A stretch of 64,000 nucleotides of DNA from Pseudomonas sp. NBRC 111124 (GCF_001320245.1 NZ_BCBA01000005.1:1-64000), one strand, 5' to 3'. Shown: positions 55,275 to 64,000, counted from the stretch's first letter. Notes: a model not told the origin generated them from the letters alone. Translations and numbers: made by a program.

Positions 55275-57278
55275 TTAGCGGACCAGATGCAAGAACTGCA
55301 TGTGCCGTTCGTACTGGTCAAGGATGTCGTTGATGATCTGCTCCTTGCTGTAGCCCACCAGGTCGTAGTTCTGGCTGCCTTCGCTCAGGTGCACCTCGGC
55401 CCGGTAGTAGCGTCGGTTCTTCAACTCCTGGGTACCCAGCCCGCCCAGCGCGAACGACGGCGTGAAGTAGCCACGCATCTGCACCTGGTAGATGAACGGC
55501 TGCTCCTCGCCATGGCCAACCTTGAGGCTGACATTGTCATGGCTCGGGTCGTCCTGGGTCACCAACACCAACCCCTTCTGCTCGAACACCTCGCGCACAT
55601 CGGCAATCGCCGGGCGTACCACATCGTCCATGAAGCGGTACACCTCATCGCGCGACGGGAAGTGCACGGCCTGGCTCAGGCGCTGGCGCCAGCCACCACG
55701 GCCACGGCGTGACTGGGCGAACGGTGCCAGCGAGTGCATCTGCGCGATCTGCCGCTGGCTCTCCAGGTAGAAGGCCTTGTGCAGCCCCCACATCATGCAC
55801 AGCAGGATCAGCGAGAACGGCAGAGAGGTCAGCACCACCGCCGATTTCAGCGAGTCGATGCTGCCGGCGAACAGCAGGCCGCTGGTGATCAGCGCCGTCA
55901 TTGCGCCCCAGAAAATCCGCAGCCAGTTCGGCCCGTCTTCATCAGCGTCGCCACCCTTGGCGGACAGGGTCGACAGCACCACGGTGCCAGAGTCGGCCGA
56001 GGTGACGAAGAACACGAAGCTGATGAACACCGTCACGGCGATCACCGTCTTGCTCCACGGGTAGGTCTCCAGCAGCAGGTAAAGGCTCATCGACGGGTTG
56101 TCCAACGCCGACTGGCCAAGCGCGGTCATGCCATGGTTGATCACCTGATCCAGCGCGCTGTTGCCGAAGATCGACATCCACGCCAGGGTGAAGCCCAGCG
56201 GAATCAGCAACACGCCGAAAACGAACTCGCGGATGGTGCGGCCACGCGAAATGCGCGCGATGAACAGCCCCACGAACGGCGCCCAGGCAATCCACCAGGC
56301 CCAGTAGAACACCGTCCAGCCACCTAGCCAGTCGCGTTGCTCACCGTAGGCGTACACGTCGAAGCTCTTTCGCGGCAAGGCGCCGAGGTAATCGCCAAGG
56401 TTCTGGATCAGGGTATTGAACAGGTGCTGGGTAGGCCCGGCGAACAGCACGAACAGCAACAGCGCACAGGCCAGGAACAGGTTGATGTCGCTCATCACCC
56501 GCACGCCTTTCTCCACCCCCGCTACGGCCACCGCCACGGCGGCGCCCATCATCAGCGCGATGAGGATCACCTGCACCCACTGGCTATGGCTGATGCCGAA
56601 CAGGTAGTCGAGGCCCGCGTTCAGGTGCAGCACACCAAAGCCCATGTCAGCGCCCAGGCCGAACACCGTGGCGATGATGCCAAAGCCGTCCACGGCATAG
56701 CCGATCGGGCCATTGATGCGCTTGCCGATCAGCGGATACAGCGCCGAACGCAAGGCCAGCGGCAGATTGTGCCGGTAGGCGAAATAGGCCAGCGCCATGC
56801 CGACGAAGGCGAATACGCCCCAGCCATGCAGGCCCCAGTGCAAGAACAGAATCTCCATTGCCTGGCGCCCGGCCTCGGCCGTGCCCCCTTCGCCCACGGG
56901 CGGGGTGAGCATGTGAGTCAGCGGTTCGGACACGCAGAAGAAGAACAGCGTAATGCTGATACCGGCGGCGAACAGCATGCCGGCCCATGACAGGTAACTG
57001 AACTCGGGTTCGTCATGGTCGGCACCCAGCTTGATCTTGCCGTAGCCAGACAAGGCAGTGACCACCACGAACACCAGATACAGGGTCATGGCCAGCATGT
57101 AGTACCAGCCGACCGTGTTGGCCGCCCAGTTCTGCGCCGCCAGCAGCCACTCACCGGCAGCCTGCGGAAAGGCGATGACCACCAGGCCGAACAAGAGAAT
57201 GAAACTTGCCGCGAAGTAGAACACCGGCGGGTTCATGCGGATCTTGCCATTGGCAAGGGATGGGGACGGTGCACTCAT
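55275..57278 (-). CDS. BCCT-family secondary transporter (BetT-like)
   Basis: I chose ATG 57278 (MSAPSPSLANGK), giving 667 residues. The protein has about twelve hydrophobic helices and the BCCT signature WWIAWAPFVGLFIARISRG, followed by a long hydrophilic C-terminal domain (about residues 510-667), the BetT-type osmosensory extension. It would import quaternary ammonium compounds such as choline or betaine. No choline-oxidation genes are near; it lies inside the sulfur block, so a sulfonium or choline-O-sulfate substrate is possible. Confidence 0.88.
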   Translation of the reverse strand: MSAPSPSLANGKIRMNPPVFYFAASFILLFGLVVIAFPQAAGEWLLAAQNWAANTVGWYYMLAMTLYLVFVVVTALSGYGKIKLGADHDEPEFSYLSWAGMLFAAGISITLFFFCVSEPLTHMLTPPVGEGGTAEAGRQAMEILFLHWGLHGWGVFAFVGMALAYFAYRHNLPLALRSALYPLIGKRINGPIGYAVDGFGIIATVFGLGADMGFGVLHLNAGLDYLFGISHSQWVQVILIALMMGAAVAVAVAGVEKGVRVMSDINLFLACALLLFVLFAGPTQHLFNTLIQNLGDYLGALPRKSFDVYAYGEQRDWLGGWTVFYWAWWIAWAPFVGLFIARISRGRTIREFVFGVLLIPLGFTLAWMSIFGNSALDQVINHGMTALGQSALDNPSMSLYLLLETYPWSKTVIAVTVFISFVFFVTSADSGTVVLSTLSAKGGDADEDGPNWLRIFWGAMTALITSGLLFAGSIDSLKSAVVLTSLPFSLILLCMMWGLHKAFYLESQRQIAQMHSLAPFAQSRRGRGGWRQRLSQAVHFPSRDEVYRFMDDVVRPAIADVREVFEQKGLVLVTQDDPSHDNVSLKVGHGEEQPFIYQVQMRGYFTPSFALGGLGTQELKNRRYYRAEVHLSEGSQNYDLVGYSKEQIINDILDQYERHMQFLHLVR

Positions 57279-57449
57279 GAAACAGGCACCTCGTCGATCG
57301 ACGTGAGGTTCGGAATGAACGGGTTCAGCAAAGGAATCCTCCTGTTGAACACCGGCAGCGGACCAGCGTTTTTCATTGAACAAGCGTTCAAGTTAACCAT
57401 GGATCGGCTTTCAATGCGAACCGGGGCGCCGATTGGCGCCCCTTGTAAC

Positions 57450-58382
57450 TCAATTCTTGTCCTGGCAATCCAGCTGCAGGTTGGCCTGGGTGATGTTGCT
57501 TTCGGCCGGCACGCTGCGGGTCAGCCAGACGTTGCCACCAATGGTCGAACCCTTGCCGATGGTAATCCGCCCCAGGATCGTCGCTCCGGCATAGATCACC
57601 ACGTCGTCCTCGACGATCGGGTGGCGCGCCAGGCCCTTGTGCAAAGTACCCGACTCATCACTCGGGAAGCGCTTGGCGCCCAGGGTCACGGCCTGATAGA
57701 TGCGCACCCGCTCACCGATGATCGCGGTTTCACCAATCACCACGCCGGTACCGTGGTCGATGAAGAAGCTCTGGCCGATCTGCGCACCTGGGTGGATGTC
57801 GATGCCGGTTGCCGAATGCGCCAGCTCCGAACTGATCCGCGCCAGCAACGGCAAGCCCGCTTGATAAAGATGGTGAGCCAGACGGTGATGGATGATCGCC
57901 AGAATGCCCGGATAGCACAGCAATACTTCATCCACGCTACGCGCCGCGGGGTCGCCGTGATAGGCCGCCAGCACATCGGTATCGAGCAGTACGCGCAGGC
58001 CTGGCAAGGCCGCCGCGAAACTCTGGATCAGGTGCAGGGCATGGGCATCGATACCCTCCAGTTCCGCCTTGCTCTGGCGCGCCGCGTAACGCAACTCCAG
58101 CCGCGCCTGTGCCAGCAGTGCCGTCAGCGCCGCGTCCAGGGTATGGCCAACGTAGAAGTCCTCGCTTTCTTCACGCAGGTCGACCGGCCCCAGGCGCATC
58201 GGGAACAGGGCCCCGCACAGCTGCTCGAGAATCTGCCGCATGGCCTCGCGCGACGGCAGTTCTCGCCCGCCCTGCTCGCCACTGCTGCGGCCATTGCGGC
58301 TGCGCCATTGCTCGCGGGCACCGCGCAGGCCACTGACGATATTGTGCAGTTGCCAGTGCCCAGTTGAAGGTTGTTCGCTCAC
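57450..58382 (-). CDS. epsC: Serine O-acetyltransferase (EpsC/CysE type)
   Basis: The 310-residue enzyme makes O-acetylserine, the direct cysteine precursor and source of the CysB inducer N-acetylserine. The C-terminal half is a left-handed hexapeptide-repeat domain (GIDIHPGAQIGQSFFIDHGTG, read in parts, and TLGAKRFPSDESG). The N-terminal half is long, as in EpsC-type enzymes. It is divergent from the tcy operon across a 274-bp promoter region. Confidence 0.9.
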   Translation of the reverse strand: MSEQPSTGHWQLHNIVSGLRGAREQWRSRNGRSSGEQGGRELPSREAMRQILEQLCGALFPMRLGPVDLREESEDFYVGHTLDAALTALLAQARLELRYAARQSKAELEGIDAHALHLIQSFAAALPGLRVLLDTDVLAAYHGDPAARSVDEVLLCYPGILAIIHHRLAHHLYQAGLPLLARISSELAHSATGIDIHPGAQIGQSFFIDHGTGVVIGETAIIGERVRIYQAVTLGAKRFPSDESGTLHKGLARHPIVEDDVVIYAGATILGRITIGKGSTIGGNVWLTRSVPAESNITQANLQLDCQDKN

Positions 58383-58656
58383 GGTGTTCTCCTGCCCAAG
58401 GTGGCCAATCTGTCGTTATGGAATCCACTCTACGGCAAATCCGGCTCTTGGAAAAAACAACGCTTTATTCCATCCTGCGCTAAGTCGGGCATAAGCCGCG
58501 ATGACGGCGGCAGTATCCTGGCCTACCCTCAAAGCAGCCAAAACCTGGCGCAGATCAAAAAACGGAATAACAAAATAAGTTTTTATTATTTCCTGGCCTA
58601 TGCAGCCAACTCTATAGTCGCCACCCACTACTTCAACAACAAGCGCGGGGTCTGAC
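58383..58656. promoter_or_regulatory. 274-bp divergent promoter region epsC/tcyJ with A/T-rich motifs
   Basis: Around 58449-58471 the sequence TTGGAAAAAACAACGCTTTA is followed by TTCC, and at 58557-58593 an A/T-rich stretch contains CGGAATAACAAAATAAG and TTTTTATTATTTCC. Both resemble the elements before tauA and ssuA only loosely. No gene is visible. Confidence 0.4.
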
Positions 58657-59451
58657 ATGTCGAAATTCGCCAAACCGCTTCTCAACGCCAGCCTGGCTAT
58701 CCTGCTGGGTGCCGGCCTGCTCGGCCAGGCCTTCGCCGGCGAGCAACTGAAGACCATCCAGGAAAAAGGCGTGATCAACGTCGGCCTGGAGGGCACCTAT
58801 CCGCCGTTCAGCTTCCAGGATGAAAACGGCAAGCTGACTGGCTTCGAAGTCGAGCTGTCGGAGCTGCTGGCCAAGGAGCTGGGGGTCAAAGCCAAGATCC
58901 AGCCGACTAAATGGGACGGCATCCTCGCCGCGCTGGAGTCCAAGCGCCTGGACGTGGTGGTCAACCAGGTGACCATCTCCGAAGAGCGCAAGAAGAAATA
59001 CGACTTCTCCGAGCCCTACACCATCTCCGGCATCCAGGCGCTCATCCTGAAGAAGAAGGCCGAGCAGCTGAACATCAAGAGCGCACAGGACCTGGCCGGC
59101 AAGAAAGTCGGTGTCGGCCTGGGCACCAACTACGAGCAATGGGTGAAGCAGGACGTGCCGAAGGCTGACGTGCGCACCTATGAAGACGACCCGAGCAAGT
59201 TCGCCGACCTGCGCAACGGCCGCATCGACGCCATCCTGATCGACCGCCTGGCGGCGCTGGAATACGCCCAGAAGGCCAAGGACACCGAACTTGCCGGCGA
59301 CGCCTTCTCGCGCCTGGAAAGCGGCGTGGCCCTGCGCAAGGGTGAGCCTGAGCTGCTGGCCGCGATCAACAAGGCCATCGACAAGCTCAAGGCCGACGGC
59401 ACGCTGGCCAAGCTGTCCGAGAAATACTTCGGTGCTGACGTCACCAAATGA
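58657..59451 (+). CDS. tcyJ: Cystine ABC transporter, substrate-binding protein
   Basis: The 264-residue periplasmic protein has a signal peptide (cleaved after GQAFA) and the amino-acid-binding family 3 fold (GVINVGLEGTYPPFSFQDENG, read in parts, and DGILAALESKRLDVVVNQV). The sequence closely follows FliY/TcyJ cystine-binding proteins. It opens an operon of binding protein, permease and ATPase with ATGA and near-ATGA junctions. Confidence 0.92.
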   Translation: MSKFAKPLLNASLAILLGAGLLGQAFAGEQLKTIQEKGVINVGLEGTYPPFSFQDENGKLTGFEVELSELLAKELGVKAKIQPTKWDGILAALESKRLDVVVNQVTISEERKKKYDFSEPYTISGIQALILKKKAEQLNIKSAQDLAGKKVGVGLGTNYEQWVKQDVPKADVRTYEDDPSKFADLRNGRIDAILIDRLAALEYAQKAKDTELAGDAFSRLESGVALRKGEPELLAAINKAIDKLKADGTLAKLSEKYFGADVTK

Positions 59452-60116
59452 TCGCTGAAAGCCTGCAACTCGTTGCCGACTCCACGCCCTTCCTGTTGAA
59501 GGGCGCGGGTTATACGGTGCTGCTCAGTGTCGGCGGCATGTTCTTCGGCCTGGTGCTGGGCTTTGCCCTGGCGCTGATGCGCCTGTCGAAGATCCTGCCG
59601 CTGAACTGGCTGGCGCGCATCTATGTGTCGTTCTTCCGTGGCACGCCGCTGCTGGTGCAGCTGTTCGTGATCTACTTCGGCATGCCGCAGATCGGCATCG
59701 AGCTCGACCCGATCCCGGCCTCGCTGATCGGCCTGTCACTGAACATGGCGGCCTACATCTGCGAAATCCTGCGTGCGGCGATCTCCTCGATCGACCGCGG
59801 CCAATGGGAAGCCGCAGCCAGCATCGGCATGACCCGCACCCAGGCCATGCGCCGGGCGATCCTGCCCCAGGCACTGCGCACCGCGCTGCCACCCTTGGGC
59901 AACAGCTTCATTTCGCTGGTCAAGGATACCGCGCTGGCCGCGACCATCCAGGTGCCCGAGCTGTTCCGCCAGGCCCAGCTGATTACCGCGCGCACGTTCG
60001 AAGTCTTCACCATGTACCTGGCCGTTGCAGTGATCTACTGGATCCTCTGCAGCATCCTCGCGCACTTCCAGAACCGCATGGAAGCGCGGGTCAACCAGCA
60101 CGACCAGGAGCAATGA
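59448..60116 (+). CDS. tcyL: Cystine ABC transporter, permease
   Basis: The 222-residue inner-membrane protein has about five helices and the polar amino acid permease EAA region (WEAAASIGMTRTQAMRRAILPQALR). It overlaps tcyJ by 4 nt and ends 1 nt before tcyN. Confidence 0.93.
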   Translation: MIAESLQLVADSTPFLLKGAGYTVLLSVGGMFFGLVLGFALALMRLSKILPLNWLARIYVSFFRGTPLLVQLFVIYFGMPQIGIELDPIPASLIGLSLNMAAYICEILRAAISSIDRGQWEAAASIGMTRTQAMRRAILPQALRTALPPLGNSFISLVKDTALAATIQVPELFRQAQLITARTFEVFTMYLAVAVIYWILCSILAHFQNRMEARVNQHDQEQ

Positions 60117-60117
60117 G

Positions 60118-60876
60118 ATGATCGTCGTCAAAGGCCTGACCAAGCAGTTCAAGGGCCAGACCGTGCTCAACGGTATCGACCTGACCGTGCAACCCGGCGA
60201 AGTGGTGGCCATCATTGGCCCCAGCGGCTCGGGCAAGACCACCTTTCTGCGTTGCCTCAACCTGCTGGAAACCCCGGATGCCGGGCAGATCCAGATCGGC
60301 GACATCAGCATCGATGCCAACCGCCCGCTCGGCGGCCAGCAGAGTGCGATCCGCCGCTTGCGCCAGCAGGCGGGCTTCGTGTTCCAGAACTTCAACCTGT
60401 TCCCCCACCGCACGGCCCTGGAAAACGTCATCGAGGGCCCGGTGATCGTCAAGAAGACACCCCGCGAACAAGCCATCGAACTCGGCCGACGCCTGCTGGC
60501 CAAGGTAGGCCTGGCGGGCAAGGAAGATGCCTACCCACGGCGCCTGTCTGGCGGCCAGCAGCAACGCGTGGCGATCGCCCGCGCGCTGGCCATGGAACCC
60601 GAAGTGATCCTGTTCGATGAACCCACCTCGGCACTCGACCCGGAGCTGGTCGGCGAGGTGCTGGCGACCATCCGCGGCCTGGCCGAGGAGAAGCGCACGA
60701 TGATCATCGTCACCCACGAGATGAGCTTTGCCCGGGATGTGGCGAACCGGGTGATCTTCTTCGACAAGGGCGTGATCGTGGAACAGGGCGAGGCCAAGGC
60801 GTTGTTTGCCAGCCCGAAGGAAGAACGTACCCGCCAGTTCCTGCGCAAGTTCCTCGGTACCGCTGCTTCCGAGTAA
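60118..60876 (+). CDS. tcyN: Cystine ABC transporter, ATP-binding subunit
   Basis: The 252-residue ATPase has Walker [10 protein letters not shown], signature LSGGQQQRVAIARAL and Walker B VILFDEPTSALDPE. Such TcyJLN systems import cystine (and often related sulfur amino acids). It is followed by a REP pair. Confidence 0.93.
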   Translation: MIVVKGLTKQFKGQTVLNGIDLTVQPGEVVAIIGPSGSGKTTFLRCLNLLETPDAGQIQIGDISIDANRPLGGQQSAIRRLRQQAGFVFQNFNLFPHRTALENVIEGPVIVKKTPREQAIELGRRLLAKVGLAGKEDAYPRRLSGGQQQRVAIARALAMEPEVILFDEPTSALDPELVGEVLATIRGLAEEKRTMIIVTHEMSFARDVANRVIFFDKGVIVEQGEAKALFASPKEERTRQFLRKFLGTAASE

Positions 60877-60890
60877 ATCCTCCCTGGCCT

Positions 60891-60949
60891 CATCGCGGAT
60901 AAATCCGCTCCTGCACAGCTGCCCTGTAGGAGCGGATTTATCCGCGATG
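60891..60949. repeat. REP inverted pair after tcyN
   Basis: Arms CATCGCGGATAAATCCGCTC... (60891-60915) and complement (60925-60949) differ by one position. This variant has GGATAAATCC where others have GGACAAGCCC or GGTAAACCC. Confidence 0.87.
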
Positions 60950-60988
60950 GCGCCGGCACGCCCATTGAAAGTCCTCTCTTCTATATAT

Positions 60989-61016
60989 ATTCCAAAAAGT
61001 TAGTTTATTAACTTTT
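60989..61016 (+). promoter_or_regulatory. Palindromic A/T-rich element before the DszC-like operon
   Basis: AAAAGTTA (60995-61002) and TAACTTTT (61009-61016) are inverted repeats separated by 6 bp. The element begins ATTCCAAAAAGTTAGTTTATT-like and matches the tauA-upstream element in at least 14 positions of its core. It is about 100-125 bp before the gene at 61115. Confidence 0.55.
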
Positions 61017-61114
61017 AATAAGCACTTAGGGTATATAAACCGGACCACCGGACCAGCAAATGTTTGTCGCCATCAGCTGAAGCGACGCATCCACTTTTGT
61101 GAGGTTCGGTTCTG

Positions 61115-62356
61115 ATGACCACCCAGCCAGATACACCCTTTCATAGCGACCTCGACAGCTCGCCCCTGCTGCTGCCGGCCAAGGTGTTACGCAACGACGC
61201 CGAAGCCCTGCAAGCCGCCCGTGAGCTGGCCGAGAGCGCCCGCGAGCAAGCCGCCCGCCGCGACCAGCAACGCAAGCTGCCGTGGGCAGAAATCGAACAG
61301 TTCACCCGCAGCGGCCTGGGCAGCATCAGCGTACCCAAGGCCTACGGCGGCCCGGACGTTTCGTTCGCAACCGTCGCCGAAGTATTCCGCCTGATCAGCG
61401 CCGCCGACCCGGCCCTGGGGCAGATCCCGCAGAACCAGTTCGGCATGCTGCAACTGCTGCGCCTGACCGCGACCGAAGCCCAGCAGGCGCTGATCTTCCG
61501 CAGCGTGCTGGACGGCTGGCGCATCGGCAACGCCGGCCCCGAGCGCGGTACCAAGGACACCCTGACGCTCAAGGCAAGGATCACCCGCAGCGGGGACGGC
61601 TATCGCATCAGCGGGGAGAAGTTCTATTCCACCGGCGCGCTGTTCGCCCATTGGGTGGCCGTCAAGGCACTGGACGACGAAGGCCGCCAGCGCCTGGCCT
61701 TCGTCCGCCGTGGCAGCCCGGGGCTGCGCATCGTCGACGACTGGTCCGGCTTCGGCCAGCGCACCACCGCCAGCGGTACCGTGCTGCTCGACCAGGTACC
61801 GGTCGATGCCGAGCTGGTCATCGACAACTGGCGCCAGCGCGACATTCCCAATATCCAGGGCGCAGCCTCGCAGCTGATCCAGGCGGCCATCGATGCCGGC
61901 ATCGCCGAGGCAGCCATCGACGACGCGATCGCGTTCGTCCGTGAAAAATCTCGCCCCTGGATCGAAGCCAAGGTCGAGCGCGCCAGCGATGACCCTTACG
62001 TGATTGCCGACATCGGCCGTCTGAAGCTTGAGTTGCACGCCGCCGAGGCGCTGCTACGCAAGGCTGCGCGCGTACTCGACGAAGTCAATGCCGGGCCAAT
62101 CGATGCAGCCGCTGCTGCGCGGGCGTCGATCGCCGTGGCCGAGGCCAAGGTGCTGACCACCGAGATCGCGCTGCAAGCCAGCGAGAAGCTGTTCGAGCTG
62201 GCGGGCAGCCGCGCGAGCCTGGCCGAGTTCAACCTCGACCGGCATTGGCGCAATGCCCGCGTGCACACCCTTCACGACCCGGTGCGCTGGAAGTACCACG
62301 CGGTTGGCGCTTACCACCTCAACGGCACCCTGCCTGCGCGGCATTCCTGGATCTGA
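61115..62356 (+). CDS. SfnC/DszC-family flavin monooxygenase (acyl-CoA dehydrogenase fold), first copy
   Basis: The 413-residue protein has the acyl-CoA dehydrogenase fold adapted to flavin-dependent S- or C-S oxidation (DszC/SfnC branch). Blocks are GLGSISVPKAYGGPDV, FGQRTTASGTVLLDQVPV, and the C-terminal RHWRNARVHTLHDPVRWKYHA, the branch hallmark. It needs reduced flavin from a separate reductase. It starts a new operon with the next two genes (12 bp, then 1-nt overlap). The exact organosulfur substrate is unknown. Confidence 0.88.
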   Translation: MTTQPDTPFHSDLDSSPLLLPAKVLRNDAEALQAARELAESAREQAARRDQQRKLPWAEIEQFTRSGLGSISVPKAYGGPDVSFATVAEVFRLISAADPALGQIPQNQFGMLQLLRLTATEAQQALIFRSVLDGWRIGNAGPERGTKDTLTLKARITRSGDGYRISGEKFYSTGALFAHWVAVKALDDEGRQRLAFVRRGSPGLRIVDDWSGFGQRTTASGTVLLDQVPVDAELVIDNWRQRDIPNIQGAASQLIQAAIDAGIAEAAIDDAIAFVREKSRPWIEAKVERASDDPYVIADIGRLKLELHAAEALLRKAARVLDEVNAGPIDAAAAARASIAVAEAKVLTTEIALQASEKLFELAGSRASLAEFNLDRHWRNARVHTLHDPVRWKYHAVGAYHLNGTLPARHSWI

Positions 62357-62368
62357 CCTGAGGCGACC

Positions 62369-63550
62369 ATGACAACTTCCGTTATCACCAGTGACAGCCA
62401 AGCCCTGGCTGCCGCCGAACATATCGCCCAGCAACTCAAACGCGACAGCGCCCTGCGCGACCGCGAACGTCGCCTGCCCCACGCCGAGCTGGAGCTGTTC
62501 ACCCGCTCCGGCCTGTGGGCCATCAGCGTTCCCAAGGCCTTCGGCGGCGCGGGCGTATCCAACGTCACCCTGGCCCAGGTCATTGCCCGGATCGCCCAGG
62601 CCGACGCCTCGCTCGGGCAGATTCCGCAGAACCACTTCTATGCCCTGGAAGTGCTACGGGTAAACGGCAACCCCGCGCAGCAGCAACGTCTTTACGCCGA
62701 GGTGCTGGCCGGCCGCCGCTTCGGTAATGCCCTGGCCGAACTGGGCACGAAAACCGCTCACGACCGCACCACCCGCCTGACCCGCGACGGTGTCGGCTAC
62801 CGCATCAACGGCCGCAAGTTCTACGCCACCGGCGCCCTCTACGCCCAGCGCATCCCGACTTCGGTGATCGATGATCAAGGCCGCCAGCAACTGGCCTTCG
62901 TCCCCGCCGACAGCCAGGGCCTGCAGGTGATCGACGACTGGAGCGGCTTCGGCCAGCGCACCACCGGCAGCGGTTCGGTGACGTTCAACAACGTCTGGGT
63001 CGATGCCGACGACGTGGTGCCGTTCCAGAGCGCCTTCGAGCGCCCGACGCCGGTTGGCCCGCTGGCGCAGATCCTCCACGCAGCCATCGACACCGGTATC
63101 GCCCGCGCCGCCCTGGAGGATGCCCTGCACTTCGTGCGCACACGCAGCCGGCCTTGGGTCGACTCCGGCCTGGACAAGGCCAGCGACGACCCGCTGACCC
63201 TGAAAAGTTTCGGCCACCTGGTGATCCGCCTGCACGCCGCTGAAGCCTTGCTCGAACGCGCCGGCGAATACCTCGACCGCGCCCAGGCCGACAGCAATGC
63301 CGCCACCGTGGCAGCAGCCTCCATCGCCGTCGCCGAAGCACGGGCGATCAGCACGGAAGTATCGCTCGCCGCTGGCACCACGCTGTTCGAGCTGGCCGGC
63401 AGCCAGGCCACCCTGGCCGAGCACAACCTCGACCGCCACTGGCGCAACGCCCGCGTGCACACCCTGCACGACCCGGTGCGCTGGAAGTACCACGCCATCG
63501 GTAACTACTACCTGAACAACGAAAACCCACCACGCCGGGGGACCATCTGA
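62369..63550 (+). CDS. SfnC/DszC-family flavin monooxygenase, second copy
   Basis: The 393-residue protein is a paralogue of the preceding gene: GLWAISVPKAFGGAGV, FGQRTTGSGSVTFNNVWV and RHWRNARVHTLHDPVRWKYHA align block by block. Two tandem, different-but-related copies suggest a heteromeric enzyme or substrates of different size. It overlaps the next gene by 1 nt (TGATG), so it is translationally coupled to a luciferase-like monooxygenase. Confidence 0.88.
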   Translation: MTTSVITSDSQALAAAEHIAQQLKRDSALRDRERRLPHAELELFTRSGLWAISVPKAFGGAGVSNVTLAQVIARIAQADASLGQIPQNHFYALEVLRVNGNPAQQQRLYAEVLAGRRFGNALAELGTKTAHDRTTRLTRDGVGYRINGRKFYATGALYAQRIPTSVIDDQGRQQLAFVPADSQGLQVIDDWSGFGQRTTGSGSVTFNNVWVDADDVVPFQSAFERPTPVGPLAQILHAAIDTGIARAALEDALHFVRTRSRPWVDSGLDKASDDPLTLKSFGHLVIRLHAAEALLERAGEYLDRAQADSNAATVAAASIAVAEARAISTEVSLAAGTTLFELAGSQATLAEHNLDRHWRNARVHTLHDPVRWKYHAIGNYYLNNENPPRRGTI

Positions 63551-64000
63551 TGGCCAAGCAGATCCTGCTCAATGCCTTCAACATGAACTGCATCGGGCAC
63601 ATCAACCATGGCCTGTGGACCCACCCACGGGATACCTCGACCCAATACAAGACCCTGGAATACTGGACCGACCTGGCACGCCTGCTGGAGAGGGGGCTGT
63701 TCGATGGCCTGTTCATCGCCGATATCGTCGGTACCTACGACATCTACGGCAAGTCCGTCGACGTGACCCTGAAGGAGTCTATCCAGCTGCCGGTCAACGA
63801 CCCGCTGCTGCTGGTCTCGGCCATGGCCGCCGTCACCCGCCATCTGGGTTTCGGTCTCACCGCCAACCTCACCTACGAGGCGCCGTACCTGTTCGCCCGA
63901 CGCCTTTCCACCCTCGACCACCTGAGCAACGGCCGGGTCGGCTGGAACATCGTCACCGGTTACCTCGACAGCGCCGCCCGTGCCATGGGCCTGGAGCAGC
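63550..64000 (+). CDS. LLM-class FMN-dependent monooxygenase (NtaA/SnaA/DszA-like), partial
   Basis: The first 150 residues are visible; the gene runs off the right edge. It opens MAKQILLNAFNMNC and continues with DGLFIADIVGTYDIYG, LTANLTYEAPYLFARRLSTL and the LLM hallmark NGRVGWNIVTGYLDSAARA. Members of this branch are FMNH2-dependent oxygenases that cleave C-N or C-S bonds (nitrilotriacetate, sulfones, dimethylsulfide). In the context of two DszC-like enzymes, desulfurisation is likely. Confidence 0.88.
   Translation, partial: MAKQILLNAFNMNCIGHINHGLWTHPRDTSTQYKTLEYWTDLARLLERGLFDGLFIADIVGTYDIYGKSVDVTLKESIQLPVNDPLLLVSAMAAVTRHLGFGLTANLTYEAPYLFARRLSTLDHLSNGRVGWNIVTGYLDSAARAMGLEQ

Overview
The window looks like a chromosomal segment from the Pseudomonas putida group. 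It is GC-rich with dense, strongly biased coding. It carries several copies of the 35-bp-type REP inverted repeats (TTCGCGGG...CCCGCTCC) typical of this group. The gene order ssu-lsfA-oprE-tau-BCCT-epsC-tcy-DszC-like oxygenases, and pckA-hslO-PAP2-hslR-rimBK-envZ/ompR-tex-gshA, is the order I recall for P. putida chromosomes. Assignment is by protein sequence reading and memory of families; no search was run.

Left part, 0-6.3 kb (accessory). A small lipoprotein, tRNA-Thr(TGT) and ohr come first. A small catabolic-looking cluster follows: an AraC regulator, a YcaC-like hydrolase, a divergent RidA-family protein and a LysR regulator, with two tandem palindromes in the divergent promoter. Next are a toxin-first HigBA module beside a perfect 23-bp-arm hairpin, a 66-aa unknown ORF, and a YefM/ParE-like module with a palindrome inside its promoter.

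Region 6.3-19.9 kb (cell envelope). A TonB siderophore receptor lies divergent to an OmpR-family two-component system. A membrane glutamate-synthase-like flavoprotein, an OprD-family porin (OprQ-like), a second catecholate-type TonB receptor, a 67-aa unknown and agmatine deiminase follow. Then come rmlC and rmlD without rmlA or rmlB.

Region 19.9-44.6 kb (mostly housekeeping). This holds a DctB/DctD-type pair with a translationally coupled thioesterase, cysQ, nudE, yrfG, a BON-LysM protein, fdhD and a molybdopterin oxidoreductase. A glycine-zipper protein, a thioesterase and a third toxin-antitoxin pair (PaaA-like/ParE-like) follow. Next are pckA, hslO, a PAP2 phosphatase, hslR, rimB-rimK, ompR-envZ, tex, a PaaI thioesterase, gshA and a TetR regulator.

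Region 44.7-64 kb (sulfur-starvation island). ssuADCBF and lsfA lie on the minus strand with an OprE-like porin. tauABCD lies on the plus strand. A BCCT transporter and serine acetyltransferase follow on the minus strand, then the cystine ABC transporter tcyJLN and the start of a DszC/LLM-type organosulfur monooxygenase operon that runs off the right edge. Together these genes import sulfonates, taurine and cystine, release sulfite with FMNH2- or 2-oxoglutarate-dependent oxygenases, and feed cysteine synthesis. A similar A/T-rich motif (AAAAAGTTA...TTTATT-like) lies upstream of several of these operons, a candidate common CysB-type site. No flavin reductase (ssuE/msuE) is encoded in the window, although at least four oxygenases of reduced-flavin-dependent families are.
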